DNA of 59,280 bases, from NCBI GenBank assembly GCA_903822595.1, contig CAIJPS010000019.1, positions 1 to 59,280 of the forward strand, read 5' to 3'. Position 1 is the stretch's first letter. The number at the start of each line of letters is the position of its first letter. Of this stretch, positions 10,197 through 19,162 are shown one piece after another. The position numbers and the translations under genes are program-made. Source of the DNA: an uncultured Chlorobiaceae bacterium (GTDB taxonomy: Bacteria > Bacteroidota > Chlorobiia > Chlorobiales > Chlorobiaceae). Below the pieces are notes generated by a model, which saw only the letters and a list, made by a program, of their open reading frames with translations, was not told where the DNA came from and made no database searches.

Positions 10197-10357
10197 CATG
10201 GTCACCCGAAGCTCTTGAAGATGTTGAGCTGATTGCCTCTTTCGTAGAGCGCGGTTCGCTTTGGTATGTTAAAATTGTTGCCTCAAAAATTGTCAGTACC
10301 GCTGAATTTATACCACTTAATCCTGAAATCGGACCGATGCACCCTCTGAAAGGGTAA
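10181..10357 (+). pseudogene. Truncated ParE/RelE-like toxin
   Basis: A 58-codon frame starting at ATG 10181 inside the antitoxin end. WSPEALEDVELIASFVERGS and the following YVKIVASKIV are typical of the N-terminal half of ParE/RelE toxins, and IPLNPEIGPM matches their central turn. The frame then stops at 10357, so the C-terminal strands that carry the active surface are missing; full toxins have about 95-100 residues. A different frame runs on to 10431 but does not read as the lost half. Best seen as a dead toxin. Confidence 0.65.
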
Positions 10358-10471
10358 AAGAATTTGATGAAGAGTTTGATGAAGTTTTTAGGATGTTTAA
10401 TGCAACAAAAGCAAAAAGCGAAAATGTGTAATGATGTGAAAACTGACGATGAGTATTGCGGCGCGGCATCT

Positions 10472-10885
10472 TCAGGGAATTTCCCGCATTAAAGGCTGAA
10501 ATCCTGCCTGGGCAAAATGTTTGTCAAAGGTCAACGCTTGCAAAATTCCTTTTTCTTTCATGACAACAAACGATACGCAATCAATAAACCCCCACTCTTT
10601 ATCGTGCCGGGTTTGGTACAGTTTGAACGCCTGCTGAAATAATTCAGGGTTCAGGTGAATGATTTCCGTATCCTCTGACTGCAAAAACTCGTTGATAATC
10701 TTTATGGATTCCTGTTTATACCCTTTTGCCAGGGCGTTTCCAATTTCAAGGAGCACAACGTCAGTCGTCAGGAATGAGGAGCCTTCCAATCGTTCCGAAA
10801 GTTCAAGAGCCTGGCGATGATATTGATCTCGACGATTGACTAACCCGACAACGAACAAGGTATCAAGAAAGATTGGTTGAGGCAT
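10472..10885 (-). CDS. PIN-domain protein, probable VapC-like toxin
   Basis: A 137-residue PIN nuclease. The acidic set is in place: Asp in PIFLDT near the start, Glu in LLEIGNAL, Asp in WGFIDC and Asp in LTFDKHF. PIN toxins cleave RNA, often tRNA, using metal ions held by these residues. I use ATG 10885 (MPQPIFLD), because a longer start would run through the antitoxin gene, which overlaps the PIN start by 23 bases. The small upstream partner supports a type II toxin-antitoxin pair. Both genes look intact, unlike the relics beside them. Confidence 0.78.
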   Translation of the reverse strand: MPQPIFLDTLFVVGLVNRRDQYHRQALELSERLEGSSFLTTDVVLLEIGNALAKGYKQESIKIINEFLQSEDTEIIHLNPELFQQAFKLYQTRHDKEWGFIDCVSFVVMKEKGILQALTFDKHFAQAGFQPLMREIP

Positions 10886-11090
10886 TTTTTTCTCCGGATA
10901 GGTAGAGATCGAGATTTGCTGCAAAATCTTCCGGAGCATCAATCTGAATCTGACGGAGTTTTGTCATTAAACCGGGCTTTTTTTGCGGCTGTTTTGATTG
11001 AACAAACAGGGTGATGACCTGGTAAAGATCCTTTAGCCAGACCTCTTCAATCTGGTCGATTTCGCTATAAATCAGCTCTTTTGTAGTCAT
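10863..11090 (-). CDS. Small antitoxin-like protein (DUF2281-like)
   Basis: A 75-residue protein beginning MTTKELIYSEIDQIEEVWLK, the kind of helical N-terminus seen in DUF2281 proteins encoded just before PIN toxins. A near-perfect AGGAGG site eight bases upstream fixes ATG 11090. It precedes and overlaps the PIN gene, so translation is probably coupled, as in type II pairs where the antitoxin comes first. It has no obvious DNA-binding fold, so its role as antitoxin is inferred from gene order. Confidence 0.65.
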   Translation of the reverse strand: MTTKELIYSEIDQIEEVWLKDLYQVITLFVQSKQPQKKPGLMTKLRQIQIDAPEDFAANLDLYLSGEKNASTNLS

Positions 11091-11365
11091 TATTCCACTC
11101 CTCCTTGTTCTGGATTTTTCGGAAACAGTGTGCATGTCAATTCGTTATACCGTCAAGCATAACTGAAAATATGCAGATTCTGCCACAACCTCAAGCGTGT
11201 AATCAGGGAATAAACGAAATCACACATCTCAAACACGCTACGTGGCATCGAAAAAGGGGCAATCAACATTTCAGATAGTCGAAGGTGTTGTGTACTTTCG
11301 TGAAAAGGGTTATGCTTGCCTTGCAACACAACAAGTTCCATGTAACATACAAGATGTAGATATTC
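11091..11365. other. Intergenic region between PIN pair and queC
   Basis: A 275-base gap holding the promoter side of the minus-strand PIN pair, the second copy of the 56-bp relic and the queC leader. I see no convincing gene and no preQ1-type riboswitch structure. Confidence 0.5.
11243..11298. repeat. 56-bp relic repeat, copy B
   Basis: Partner of 9891-9946, about 82% identical and in the same orientation. The two copies bracket the toxin-antitoxin remains and the PIN pair, which marks the likely extent of the accessory island. Confidence 0.65.
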
Positions 11366-12061
11366 GTGTCAATAACACAACCAAAAGCAGTCGTTCTTCT
11401 AAGCGGAGGAATGGACAGCCTTGTTACCACGGCAATGGCTCATGAGCAAGGTTTCGAGCTTGCGGCCATGCATGTCAATTACGGGCAGCGTACGTGGCAG
11501 AGGGAGCTGGAGTCGTTCCGCTCTATCTGTAGCCATTACAACATAGAGCAGTGCCTTGAAGTCAATGCTGATTTTCTTGCCCGGATTGGCGGCTCTTCCT
11601 TGACCGACTACTCCATGCCTGTGGGCGGCGCTGATCTTCAGGGCTCATCCATTCCCACCAGTTATGTCCCATTCCGCAATGCCGGTTTTCTCTCGATGGC
11701 CGTCAGTTGGTCGGAAGTGATCGGTGCCAGCAAGATTTTTATCGGAGCGGTTGAGGAGGACTCCTCAGGTTATCCCGACTGCCGCAAGGTCTTTTATGAG
11801 GCGTTCAATACCGTCATAGAGCTTGGCACGAAACCGGAAACAGAGATTGAAATTCTGACACCGCTTATCGAGATGCAAAAATCGGAGATTGTCCGAAAAG
11901 GCATTGAGCTTCAGGTGCCGTTTGCATTGAGCTGGTCATGCTATAAAAGTGAGGGGAGTGCCTGCGGTCTCTGCGACAGTTGCGCACGTCGGCTTCGCGC
12001 ATTCGCCCATGCGGGTTTACCCGATCCGATTGATTATGAAGAGCGTCCGCTGTATATTTAA
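11366..12061 (+). CDS. queC: 7-cyano-7-deazaguanine synthase QueC
   Basis: ATP-dependent conversion of 7-carboxy-7-deazaguanine to preQ0, a step of queuosine tRNA modification. The N-terminal PP-loop ([10 protein letters not shown]) and the C-terminal zinc cysteines (SWSCYKSE plus CGLCDSC) are present, and 231 residues is normal. The only reasonable start is GTG 11366, with a weak ribosome site. queA, which acts later in the same pathway, lies at 29.7 kb, so the pathway is scattered. Confidence 0.93.
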   Translation: MSITQPKAVVLLSGGMDSLVTTAMAHEQGFELAAMHVNYGQRTWQRELESFRSICSHYNIEQCLEVNADFLARIGGSSLTDYSMPVGGADLQGSSIPTSYVPFRNAGFLSMAVSWSEVIGASKIFIGAVEEDSSGYPDCRKVFYEAFNTVIELGTKPETEIEILTPLIEMQKSEIVRKGIELQVPFALSWSCYKSEGSACGLCDSCARRLRAFAHAGLPDPIDYEERPLYI

Positions 12062-12112
12062 GCCGTCACAGCAAGAGAGAGCAATAATCACCATCAAATC
12101 ATACGTTTAGTC

Positions 12113-12799
12113 ATGAAACCTGTTTCAGCACTATCCTCCGGTTCCGGGTCGCTCAATGCACGCTTTAACCAGTCATTTGCTCTTATGGGAGCCATCTGGA
12201 TACTCGGCCTTGTCGGTCATTTTACACCGCTGCTTGAATGGCCCGCTCTTGCCCTTTACGTAATCGGATCCATCAGCCTTGTGCTTTATCGGGGCAAAAC
12301 GGGTGGAGAGTGGCAGGAGATGTATCTTGCCGGGGGAGATCTTCGAAAATCCCTTTTGTGGGGAGGTATTGCAGGATTTGTTCTTTTCGCAATGGATATT
12401 ATAAATACTGTGCTCTATTACAAAAACGGTGGTGCACCAATGTCCGGGATGCAGTTTATTCTCGTTAACCGTTCTTTTCTCTATTTCTTTCCTGTGCTTG
12501 TTTTAGCCGAAGAGTTTTTGTGGCGGGGCATCATGTTTTCCGCCATGATTGAGCGGGGATTCAACAAGCATCTGACGGTCTTTTTAACCGCCATATTCTA
12601 TGTAATCAACCATTTTGCCGTTGCCCCGGTTGGTATGAAAGAGCGTGCGCTTATGGCAATGATGGCTTTTCCGATCGGCATTCTCGGCGGCTATCTTGTT
12701 CTGAAAACGCGGAATGTTTGGGGAAGTGTTCTGGTGCACATGATTACCATGCTCTCCATGATGCTCGACATTTTTGTTATTCCACAACTCTTGCATTGA
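12113..12799 (+). CDS. CPBP family intramembrane metalloprotease
   Basis: A 228-residue integral membrane protein with six or so hydrophobic helices. The CPBP (CAAX protease/bacteriocin-processing) motifs are visible: EEFLWRG with the paired glutamates, NHFA and SVLVHM with the metal-binding histidines. Family members cleave proteins within the membrane, some in self-immunity to bacteriocins. No peptide gene is adjacent. trpA follows after 11 bases, which suggests co-transcription without an obvious functional link. Confidence 0.78.
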   Translation: MKPVSALSSGSGSLNARFNQSFALMGAIWILGLVGHFTPLLEWPALALYVIGSISLVLYRGKTGGEWQEMYLAGGDLRKSLLWGGIAGFVLFAMDIINTVLYYKNGGAPMSGMQFILVNRSFLYFFPVLVLAEEFLWRGIMFSAMIERGFNKHLTVFLTAIFYVINHFAVAPVGMKERALMAMMAFPIGILGGYLVLKTRNVWGSVLVHMITMLSMMLDIFVIPQLLH

Positions 12800-12810
12800 T
12801 TGGTTCCGTT

Positions 12811-13614
12811 ATGTCCATAAACAGAATTACCACTCTTGTGGCGCAGGACAAAAAGCTCCTGATTGCCTATTATATGCCCGAATTTCCGGTTATTGGCGCG
12901 ACGCTTCCGGTGCTTGAGGCGCTTGAAAAGAGCGGTGCCGATATCATTGAGCTCGGCATGCCTTACTCTGACCCGATTGGCGATGGCCCGGTGATTCAGG
13001 ATGCAGCTCATACCGCCATTCGCAATGGTGTAACCATCAAGTACCTTCTTGAGCTGGTACGCAGGGCCCGCCAGGGCGAAGGGTGCCGGAAGATTACTGC
13101 ACCAATCCTTCTCATGGGCTACTGTAATCCCGTGATTGCCTATGGTGTCGATGGCTTTTTGCATGATGCTGTTGCAGCGGGAGTTGACGGGTTGCTGATT
13201 CCTGATCTTCCACCCGAAGAGGCCGCAGATTTTCTTGAAAAAGCTAAAAAAGTTGGACTTACAGTTGTTTTTCTTGTTTCACCGGTTACTCCGCCTGAAA
13301 GGATAGAGTTGATCGACAGCCTCTCAACCGATTTTTCCTACTGTCTTGCCGTCAATGGAACAACGGGTACGGCAAAGCTTTCTGATGCACCAACCGGGGA
13401 AACGGTTGATGACTATCTGAAAAGGGTGCGCCAGCATACAAGGAAAAAATTTGTTGTCGGCTTTGGCATCAAGGACAAGACGCGAGTGGAGTCCATGTGG
13501 CAGCTTGCAGACGGTGCTGTTGTGGGGAGTGCACTTCTGGAGCATATTGCAGGCTCGTCGACTCCTGAAGAGAGTGCCCGTCTTGCCGGTGAGTTTTGGA
13601 AAACGCTTCGGTAA
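12811..13614 (+). CDS. trpA: Tryptophan synthase alpha chain
   Basis: Cleaves indole-3-glycerol phosphate to indole and glyceraldehyde 3-phosphate, passing indole to the beta subunit. The 267 residues include the catalytic glutamate in IIELGMPYSDP and the catalytic aspartate in SDPIGDGPVIQ, the loop-6 region near residue 180 and the phosphate-binding FGIKD and GSALLEH segments. ATG 12811 is chosen over upstream starts that would overlap the CPBP gene. trpB is not nearby, and the next gene is a glycosyltransferase three bases on. Confidence 0.95.
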   Translation: MSINRITTLVAQDKKLLIAYYMPEFPVIGATLPVLEALEKSGADIIELGMPYSDPIGDGPVIQDAAHTAIRNGVTIKYLLELVRRARQGEGCRKITAPILLMGYCNPVIAYGVDGFLHDAVAAGVDGLLIPDLPPEEAADFLEKAKKVGLTVVFLVSPVTPPERIELIDSLSTDFSYCLAVNGTTGTAKLSDAPTGETVDDYLKRVRQHTRKKFVVGFGIKDKTRVESMWQLADGAVVGSALLEHIAGSSTPEESARLAGEFWKTLR

Positions 13615-13617
13615 TCG

Positions 13618-14628
13618 ATGCATTATCCTTCAATCGATATCATTATTCCCTCTTACCGGAGGCGCGACATGCTTGAGTGCTGCCTTGATTCGCTCGAACA
13701 GACCAGTTACCCCTCCATGGGTATCATTGTGGTCGATAATGGAGGAACGGAGGCGGGCCTTGTTTTTCTTGTGAAGCGTTATCGCAATGCGCGTCTGTTG
13801 CGGCTTCCTGAAAACAGGGGCTATGCTGGCGGCTGCAACGCCGGGCTGAAAAGCTCTACGGCAGATTATGTCGTATTCATGAATGACGACACGGAGCATG
13901 ACCCGTTGTGGCTTGAGCGGCTTGTCACTGCTGCTCTTGCCGACAAACACATTGGTGCCTTGCAGCCGAAAATTCTTTCACTGAAGCCATACCGCAAGGG
14001 AAAAAAGGTTTTTGATTATGCCGGTGCGGCTGGCGGCATGATTGACCGTCTTGGTTATCCCTGGTGTCTTGGCCGGACATTTTCCGGGGTTGAGTCGGAC
14101 AATGGCCAGTATGAGAACGGGCAAGAGATTTTCTGGGCATCAGGTGTTGCGATGTTTGTCAGAAGGGCAGTGGTCGAAGAGATTGGCGGGTTTGATGAGG
14201 ATTTTTTCATGCAGATGGAGGAGATTGATCTCTCCTGGCGGATGAAGCTTGCCGGTTATCGTGTTCTTTCGGTTCCTTCGTCGGTCGTGCTGCACGAAGG
14301 GGGAGCGTCGCTGGCAGCAGGTTCGGCAGAAAAAATATATTTCAACCACCGCAACAACATTTCCATGCTTCTGAAGAACCGGGGCATGGCAGGGCTTCTG
14401 TGGGTGCTTCCGCTGCGCCTGTTGCTCGATGTTGCGGCTGCGCTCTTTTATCTCACACAGTTTCCAGGAGTGCTGAAAAAAGCAGGGGCGGTGTTCCGTG
14501 CATGGTCTTTCAATATCCGGACTCTTGCTGCTACCATAAAGAAACGCCGTACGATACAGGCGTCAAGGGTGGTTGATGAGCGTACCATTTTTCGTCATGC
14601 TCCGCTATCACTCCTTCTCAGACGGTAA
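13618..14628 (+). CDS. Family 2 glycosyltransferase (rhamnosyltransferase-like)
   Basis: A 336-residue GT-A enzyme. IDIIIPSYRR opens the nucleotide-sugar fold, NDDTEHD is the metal-binding DXD region, and FDEDFFMQMEEIDLSWRMK matches the ED-type acceptor/base motif of WbbL/rhamnosyl-type GT2 proteins. A hydrophobic helix near residues 255-280 suggests membrane contact. It probably adds a sugar to a surface polysaccharide or LPS, but the acceptor is unknown. It is coupled to trpA by a three-base gap, and its 3' end overlaps the convergent SRPBCC gene by 21 bases. Confidence 0.85.
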   Translation: MHYPSIDIIIPSYRRRDMLECCLDSLEQTSYPSMGIIVVDNGGTEAGLVFLVKRYRNARLLRLPENRGYAGGCNAGLKSSTADYVVFMNDDTEHDPLWLERLVTAALADKHIGALQPKILSLKPYRKGKKVFDYAGAAGGMIDRLGYPWCLGRTFSGVESDNGQYENGQEIFWASGVAMFVRRAVVEEIGGFDEDFFMQMEEIDLSWRMKLAGYRVLSVPSSVVLHEGGASLAAGSAEKIYFNHRNNISMLLKNRGMAGLLWVLPLRLLLDVAAALFYLTQFPGVLKKAGAVFRAWSFNIRTLAATIKKRRTIQASRVVDERTIFRHAPLSLLLRR

Positions 14629-15264
14629 AGATTTCGCATTGTTTGATTCCGCCTGCTTTTTCATTGCGAGCATCATCAAGGGACAATCCCTGGTCTGTAC
14701 ATTTCTGACAGCAAACTGGGGGGCATAAAAATCCGGCTTTACTTCAGCCTTGTAGGTAAGAAATGTTCCTGATCCCTGCGGGTAATCGACCAACGTCCAC
14801 TCTCCCTGATAGACCTTGAAATCACCGGTAATTTGCTGAAAACGGAGGTGTGTCAGGTTCTCTCCCCACACTTTCATCTTTATGTAAACCTCCTTCGAGA
14901 AGATAAACATCCTGCTTTTTCCTTTCTCAAACATCACTTTTTCAATACCATTGTCCGAAATGATGCCGCTGTCGATAACATTCGGTACAAAATTTTTATG
15001 ATTATTATAATCGGTCAACACTTCCCAGACCTTTTTTGGAGGCGCTGCAATATAGATTTGTCCCTCAACGCCAGTAACTCCCTCCTGAAGATTTGACAGA
15101 GCGACAATGACCTCTCCGGTTAACAGTCTTGCTTTTTCTCCCGTTAAAGAGTCGGGATGAGTTGTCGCTACGGGAAGTGCCATGACAGGTGAGGTATGAA
15201 AAGAAAAGAGTATGGCTATGAGAGTCAGTATAAGGTGGCGCAATGGTTTGAAAAAGCTCTGCAT
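14608..15264 (-). CDS. Exported SRPBCC (START-like) domain protein
   Basis: A 218-residue protein with an N-terminal signal or anchor (LILTLIAILFSF followed by PVMALP) and a SRPBCC fold at residues 65-205, marked by VEGQIYIAAPPKKVWEVLTD. Such domains bind lipids or other hydrophobic ligands; the Coq10 and cyclase/dehydrase groups look alike. An exported form would act in the periplasm or on membrane lipids. It lies 19 bases downstream of the SDR gene on the same strand, so the two probably form an operon. Confidence 0.7.
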   Translation of the reverse strand: MQSFFKPLRHLILTLIAILFSFHTSPVMALPVATTHPDSLTGEKARLLTGEVIVALSNLQEGVTGVEGQIYIAAPPKKVWEVLTDYNNHKNFVPNVIDSGIISDNGIEKVMFEKGKSRMFIFSKEVYIKMKVWGENLTHLRFQQITGDFKVYQGEWTLVDYPQGSGTFLTYKAEVKPDFYAPQFAVRNVQTRDCPLMMLAMKKQAESNNAKSLPSEKE

Positions 15265-15283
15265 ATTAAATTTTTATATGTGG

Positions 15284-16327
15284 TTATCGTTGTTGTGAGG
15301 TGAGATGACCCCATTTCACCATGTCATTCACGGCTTCAGTCAGGCTTTTCTTGATCGGAATGAAAGAGAGAGCGAGTTCGCGCCGGATTTTTGAGTTGTC
15401 ATAGCGCATGGTACGACCAATATTGATACGGATATACGCGCCAGTATCCTTTGGTTGTGTAAAAGAGAGAGCCTTCATGAGCAAGGTGCCAATCTTTCCC
15501 GATAGATCAATTTTTGGCAGTGCGTATCCCCTGAACCCGGAGGATTTGAGCTGTGCTACAAGATCCCTCATGTGTATGGACTCAGCCGAGCAAAGGTAAC
15601 GACCGCTTGCCGTATCGGTTTCCATTGCAAAAATATGCGCTTTTGCTACATCCCGAACATCAACGAAACCCCAGTTCAGATCCATGATGCAAGGGTAAAC
15701 ACCAATCATGATATCACGGATAATCTGGTTGGAGGTATTGAGTGATGGTCCAAGTGAAGGGCCGATGACCATAAAAGGGTTTATGGCAACCAGATCAAAA
15801 GCGGGACGTTTTTTCATGATGAAATCCCATGCGGCAAGTTCAGCAACTGTTTTCGAGTAATGGTAGGGGTTCCTGTCAAGGGAGGACATGATATTCCAGT
15901 CTTTTTCGGTAAAGACTTTTTTACTGTCCGGCTCATCGGTAATGGCGGCAATTGAGGAGGTAAAAATTACTCGTTTTACGTCGCCCGATTTCAGGCAACT
16001 CTCAAGGAGAGTTTCTGTTCCATGAAGTGCAGGATCAACAAGATCAACTTGCGGGTTTTCGACATTGATTTTATAGGGGCTTGCCGTATGCATCACATAG
16101 TCGCAACCCTCGACGGCCTGGTCATAGGAACCCGCTGCAAGCAGGTCAGCTTCGACAAGTTCAAGCCGTTCCGCTGCTCCTGGAAGCCCAAGAAGAAACG
16201 GGTAACTCTGCGGGCTTTTGCGTACCGTTCCCCTGACGCGGTATCCCCGCTCAAGCAGTTCTCTGACGATATGGGCAGCAATAAATCCGGAAGCTCCGGT
16301 GACGCAAACTGGCTTGTTGCTCTTCAT
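15284..16327 (-). CDS. NAD(P)-dependent extended SDR (dihydroflavonol reductase-like)
   Basis: A 347-residue extended short-chain dehydrogenase. The Rossmann motif GASGFIAAH begins at residue 10, RKS at 37-39 suggests NADP preference, the catalytic tyrosine and lysine are in YHYSK and the serine in FTSSIAA. Overall it resembles dihydroflavonol-4-reductase and cinnamoyl-CoA-reductase-like bacterial enzymes, whose substrates are usually unknown. First gene of a likely two-gene operon with the exported SRPBCC protein. Confidence 0.8.
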   Translation of the reverse strand: MKSNKPVCVTGASGFIAAHIVRELLERGYRVRGTVRKSPQSYPFLLGLPGAAERLELVEADLLAAGSYDQAVEGCDYVMHTASPYKINVENPQVDLVDPALHGTETLLESCLKSGDVKRVIFTSSIAAITDEPDSKKVFTEKDWNIMSSLDRNPYHYSKTVAELAAWDFIMKKRPAFDLVAINPFMVIGPSLGPSLNTSNQIIRDIMIGVYPCIMDLNWGFVDVRDVAKAHIFAMETDTASGRYLCSAESIHMRDLVAQLKSSGFRGYALPKIDLSGKIGTLLMKALSFTQPKDTGAYIRINIGRTMRYDNSKIRRELALSFIPIKKSLTEAVNDMVKWGHLTSQQR

Positions 16328-16535
16328 GTTCTATTTATCAGTCAAAAATTGCAGTTGAAGGTGCTGCATTCAAGAGGTACTCTTCGCAGAAACAGCTATC
16401 CAGCAAATCTATCCCCCCGCTTAGGCATTCAGCCGCTTTGCATGTGCGTTTTGATGCGTCTGATGTACTGTATTCACAACCGTGCTCATAATGTACATCC
16501 AGTTTGGGAACTCTCCAATGTTTCTTGTGGAGTGT

Positions 16536-16940
16536 TTATTGTCCAGAAGAAAAGAGTGACCGGATTTCAGGGCTTACATCGGTTAGTCGGCCTGTTTTTC
16601 TCTCTACGGGACACCAGACTGTTCGAGCCACTGCAAGAAGCCGAAGATCGGAAGCGCGTAACATTTCGGTATGGCGGTCGAATGCCAGTCTGGATGCAGC
16701 ACCTATCCATGTTTGCACGAGAATCGTATCTCCTCTTATCGCCGGCTTTTTATAATCAATCTCATGGCGGCGCACTACCCAAGTCAGCGTCTCCTTTTCA
16801 TGGTGCGGGGCGATGGCGTTCCAGTGGGCAACAGCCGCATCCTGCACCCAGCGAAGATAGACAATGTTGTTTACATGCTCCTGAACATCGATATCATCTG
16901 GTTGCACATCGACTGTTACGGTAAAGCGCTCATGAATCAT
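16536..16940 (-). CDS. Acyl-CoA thioesterase (4HBT hotdog fold)
   Basis: A 134-residue single hotdog domain. DIDVQEHVNNIVYLRW is the 4-hydroxybenzoyl-CoA thioesterase-type active-site region, with Asp and His on the first helix, and the strand HEIDYKKPAIRGD is typical. It should hydrolyse a small acyl-CoA or acyl-ACP. It is followed by a 208-base gap before the SDR gene in which I see nothing specific. A 300-codon frame on the opposite strand (16022-16924) is a shadow of these two genes. Confidence 0.85.
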   Translation of the reverse strand: MIHERFTVTVDVQPDDIDVQEHVNNIVYLRWVQDAAVAHWNAIAPHHEKETLTWVVRRHEIDYKKPAIRGDTILVQTWIGAASRLAFDRHTEMLRASDLRLLAVARTVWCPVERKTGRLTDVSPEIRSLFSSGQ

Positions 16941-17160
16941 CGTTTCATTTCTGTTTGTTGATAATGAAATTATTTTTTATGCGCAAGCGTTTTACATCAT
17001 CAATGTTCCTGCCATTTTTTGCAAACACCCTTGTTTATGATTACAATAAAATAGGCAACGTTATACAAAACAGCCAATGAAGCAGGCGTGTTTTTTGTAA
17101 TGTCACAAGTTGTTTTTGGCCAGTTTTTCTGTTGGGAAAATCTTTAACCCATTCAAGGTT

Positions 17161-17667
17161 ATGATTGCATCATTTGAAGATCGTCTGTTAAGTGCACTGC
17201 GAGCCTTTAACCATATTCTGCATGCTCTTTTGGCCATAGCACTCGTGCTGGCAAGTATTATGGTGATGTGGGAGTTTTCCGTGGCTGTATTTCATTCTGT
17301 CGAGGTCAATAATCTTGCTCATGGTTTTCTTCAGGCTTTGGGTACTCTTTTTATCGTGTGGACCCTGTCAAGTTTGATTTCTGCTGAAATCAACTATGTC
17401 CAGACAGGAGTCTTTCATGTTGTTGTTTTCATTGAAGTTGCCATGATAACCCTGTTGCGTCAACTGATTGTCGAACCGGTAAGAACTGCGACTGCCGGGC
17501 AGAATGTCGAGCAGCTTTTTAATCCATGGCATTATGGCCTCTTGCTTGCATCATTGCTGGTTATCGGTATTCTCCACAAACTGGTGACCAGTTCCGAGAA
17601 AAAGAATCAGGAACAGGATGTATCGGGCACCCGATTGTCCAGTACCGGAAACCGTCCTCTTCTCTGA
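17161..17667 (+). CDS. PsiE-like membrane protein
   Basis: A 168-residue protein with four hydrophobic helices, matching the phosphate-starvation-inducible PsiE layout, with an N-terminal FEDRLLSALRAFNHILHALL helix and a conserved ISAEINY region between helices 2 and 3. PsiE proteins have no established biochemical role. I prefer ATG 17161 over a TTG 51 bases earlier, because family members begin close to the first helix. The tail after the last helix is hydrophilic. It converges on the cation transporter with a 109-base gap. Confidence 0.7.
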   Translation: MIASFEDRLLSALRAFNHILHALLAIALVLASIMVMWEFSVAVFHSVEVNNLAHGFLQALGTLFIVWTLSSLISAEINYVQTGVFHVVVFIEVAMITLLRQLIVEPVRTATAGQNVEQLFNPWHYGLLLASLLVIGILHKLVTSSEKKNQEQDVSGTRLSSTGNRPLL

Positions 17668-17776
17668 TTGCCACAGCTTTCCTGAATGCTCAAAATCCCA
17701 TTATATCAGATGTGGTACCAGGTTGCAGGATCACGTTTTTTCGCATGGGAAAGGACGGTCATTTTGTGGCTTGATG

Positions 17777-19162
17777 TCATGCAAAGAGCGGTTCTGCATG
17801 AATGATCACCCGCCCGGCGTTGGGCAGGGAGCGGTAGATTGCTCCTTCCAGTTGGCTGGTAAGGGAGTGTACCTCTTCAAGGAGCACCTCATCGTTGAAT
17901 GAGCAATGCAGGGTAATGAAAAGTTTCTCTTTGTCTGTTTTATGGATATGGATGTCGTGAACGTCCTGGATTTTCTCAATGCTTTGTGAAGCTTTGACAA
18001 TCGTGTTGTATGCGCGCTCTTTTTCTTCAGCCTGAAGGGAACCGCTCGAACGCTCTTCATTGCGAAGCGGATCAAGATGGATGCAGATATCCAGTTCTCC
18101 GTCGAACTCCCGGCGCAACTCCTCTTCAAGTGCATTAACGGTATTGTGCGCCTGCTTGATGGTGAGTTGCTGGTCTATTTCGACGTCAAAGGTAATGTGC
18201 GTCTTCTCTCCGGTGAGGTTTGTCGAAATGTTATGGGCGTGAAGGTTGTGATTGAGGCCAATGACGTGTACCCGTTCAGCGATGGTTTCGCTGTTGAGTG
18301 CAATGGGCCGGGTGTTGATGGTGATATCTCCTACGGAATACTTATCGCGTACCTTTTTCTCAATTTCGGCACAGATTGTCTGAACTTTTTCAACCGAAAG
18401 GGTTCTGTTTACACAGACGGCCATTTCAATGAACACCTGCGGCCCGGTTGGTTTTACCCTGATTTTGTCGATAGCGATTACTCCACCGACCGTCATGGTT
18501 ATCACCTCAATACCTTCGGCCAGTCCTTCCGGTGCAGCGTCTATAAGTACATCGATAGTTTTTTTTCCAAGGCTGAATGCGGCCCATCCAACCAATATGG
18601 CAACGGCAATACCGGCAACCGCATCAGCCCAGGTGATGCCGAGTGAGACAAAAACAAGACCGAGAAGTACAACCGCCGAGCTGAGAATATCGGAGCTGAA
18701 ATGCAGCGCATCGGCTTCAAGTGCCTGGCTGTTGGTCTCTTTCGCCACCTTTTTCAGAGCTCTCGAACGGGAAAAATCAACGACGATGGAGATGACCATA
18801 ATGGCCACCGCATACCAATACCAGGTGACATCGATCTCTGTTTTTCCGGCAAGCAGCCGTTCCACTGCGGTGTAGATGATCCAGACGCTTGTTACGACAA
18901 GAAGGCCGGTCTCAATGAGTGCTGAGACACTTTCAACCTTGGCATGTCCGTAGTGGTGTTTGCTGTCCGCCGGTTTATCGCTCATTTTGACGGCAAACAA
19001 GGTCAGGGAGGCTGCGCCGAAGTCAAGGGCAGAGTGTGCCGCCTCGGAAATGATACCAATACTTCCAGTCATCATACCGACCACAAGTTTCATGACTGTC
19101 AGAAGGAGGCTGGCCAGAACCGAGCTCAGGGCCACCTGTTGTTTTTTATGACTCTTTTCCAT
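17777..19162 (-). CDS. Cation diffusion facilitator with three C-terminal ZT-dimer domains
   Basis: A proton-coupled divalent metal exporter of the inner membrane, 461 residues from ATG 19162. Six membrane helices fill residues 10-205. The metal site reads H43-x3-D47 in helix 2 and H154-x3-D158 in helix 5, the HD-HD set usually linked with zinc or cadmium. A normal CDF protein ends with one ferredoxin-like cytoplasmic domain; here three follow one another (about 212-287, 292-366 and 382-459), all with the HDIHIH or NLHAHN type metal-sensing histidines in the last two. The longer frame upstream of ATG 19162 lacks family similarity. The extra domains are discussed in the findings. Confidence 0.88.
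   Translation of the reverse strand: MEKSHKKQQVALSSVLASLLLTVMKLVVGMMTGSIGIISEAAHSALDFGAASLTLFAVKMSDKPADSKHHYGHAKVESVSALIETGLLVVTSVWIIYTAVERLLAGKTEIDVTWYWYAVAIMVISIVVDFSRSRALKKVAKETNSQALEADALHFSSDILSSAVVLLGLVFVSLGITWADAVAGIAVAILVGWAAFSLGKKTIDVLIDAAPEGLAEGIEVITMTVGGVIAIDKIRVKPTGPQVFIEMAVCVNRTLSVEKVQTICAEIEKKVRDKYSVGDITINTRPIALNSETIAERVHVIGLNHNLHAHNISTNLTGEKTHITFDVEIDQQLTIKQAHNTVNALEEELRREFDGELDICIHLDPLRNEERSSGSLQAEEKERAYNTIVKASQSIEKIQDVHDIHIHKTDKEKLFITLHCSFNDEVLLEEVHSLTSQLEGAIYRSLPNAGRVIIHAEPLFA

Noticed and set aside
11299-11365. Possible preQ1 riboswitch before queC
   Set aside because: I could not find the required compact pseudoknot hairpin with an A-rich tail near the start codon.
16022-16924. 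300-codon plus-strand frame opposite the SDR and thioesterase genes
   Set aside because: Low-complexity, no family features, and both opposite-strand genes have clear catalytic motifs; it is a shadow frame.
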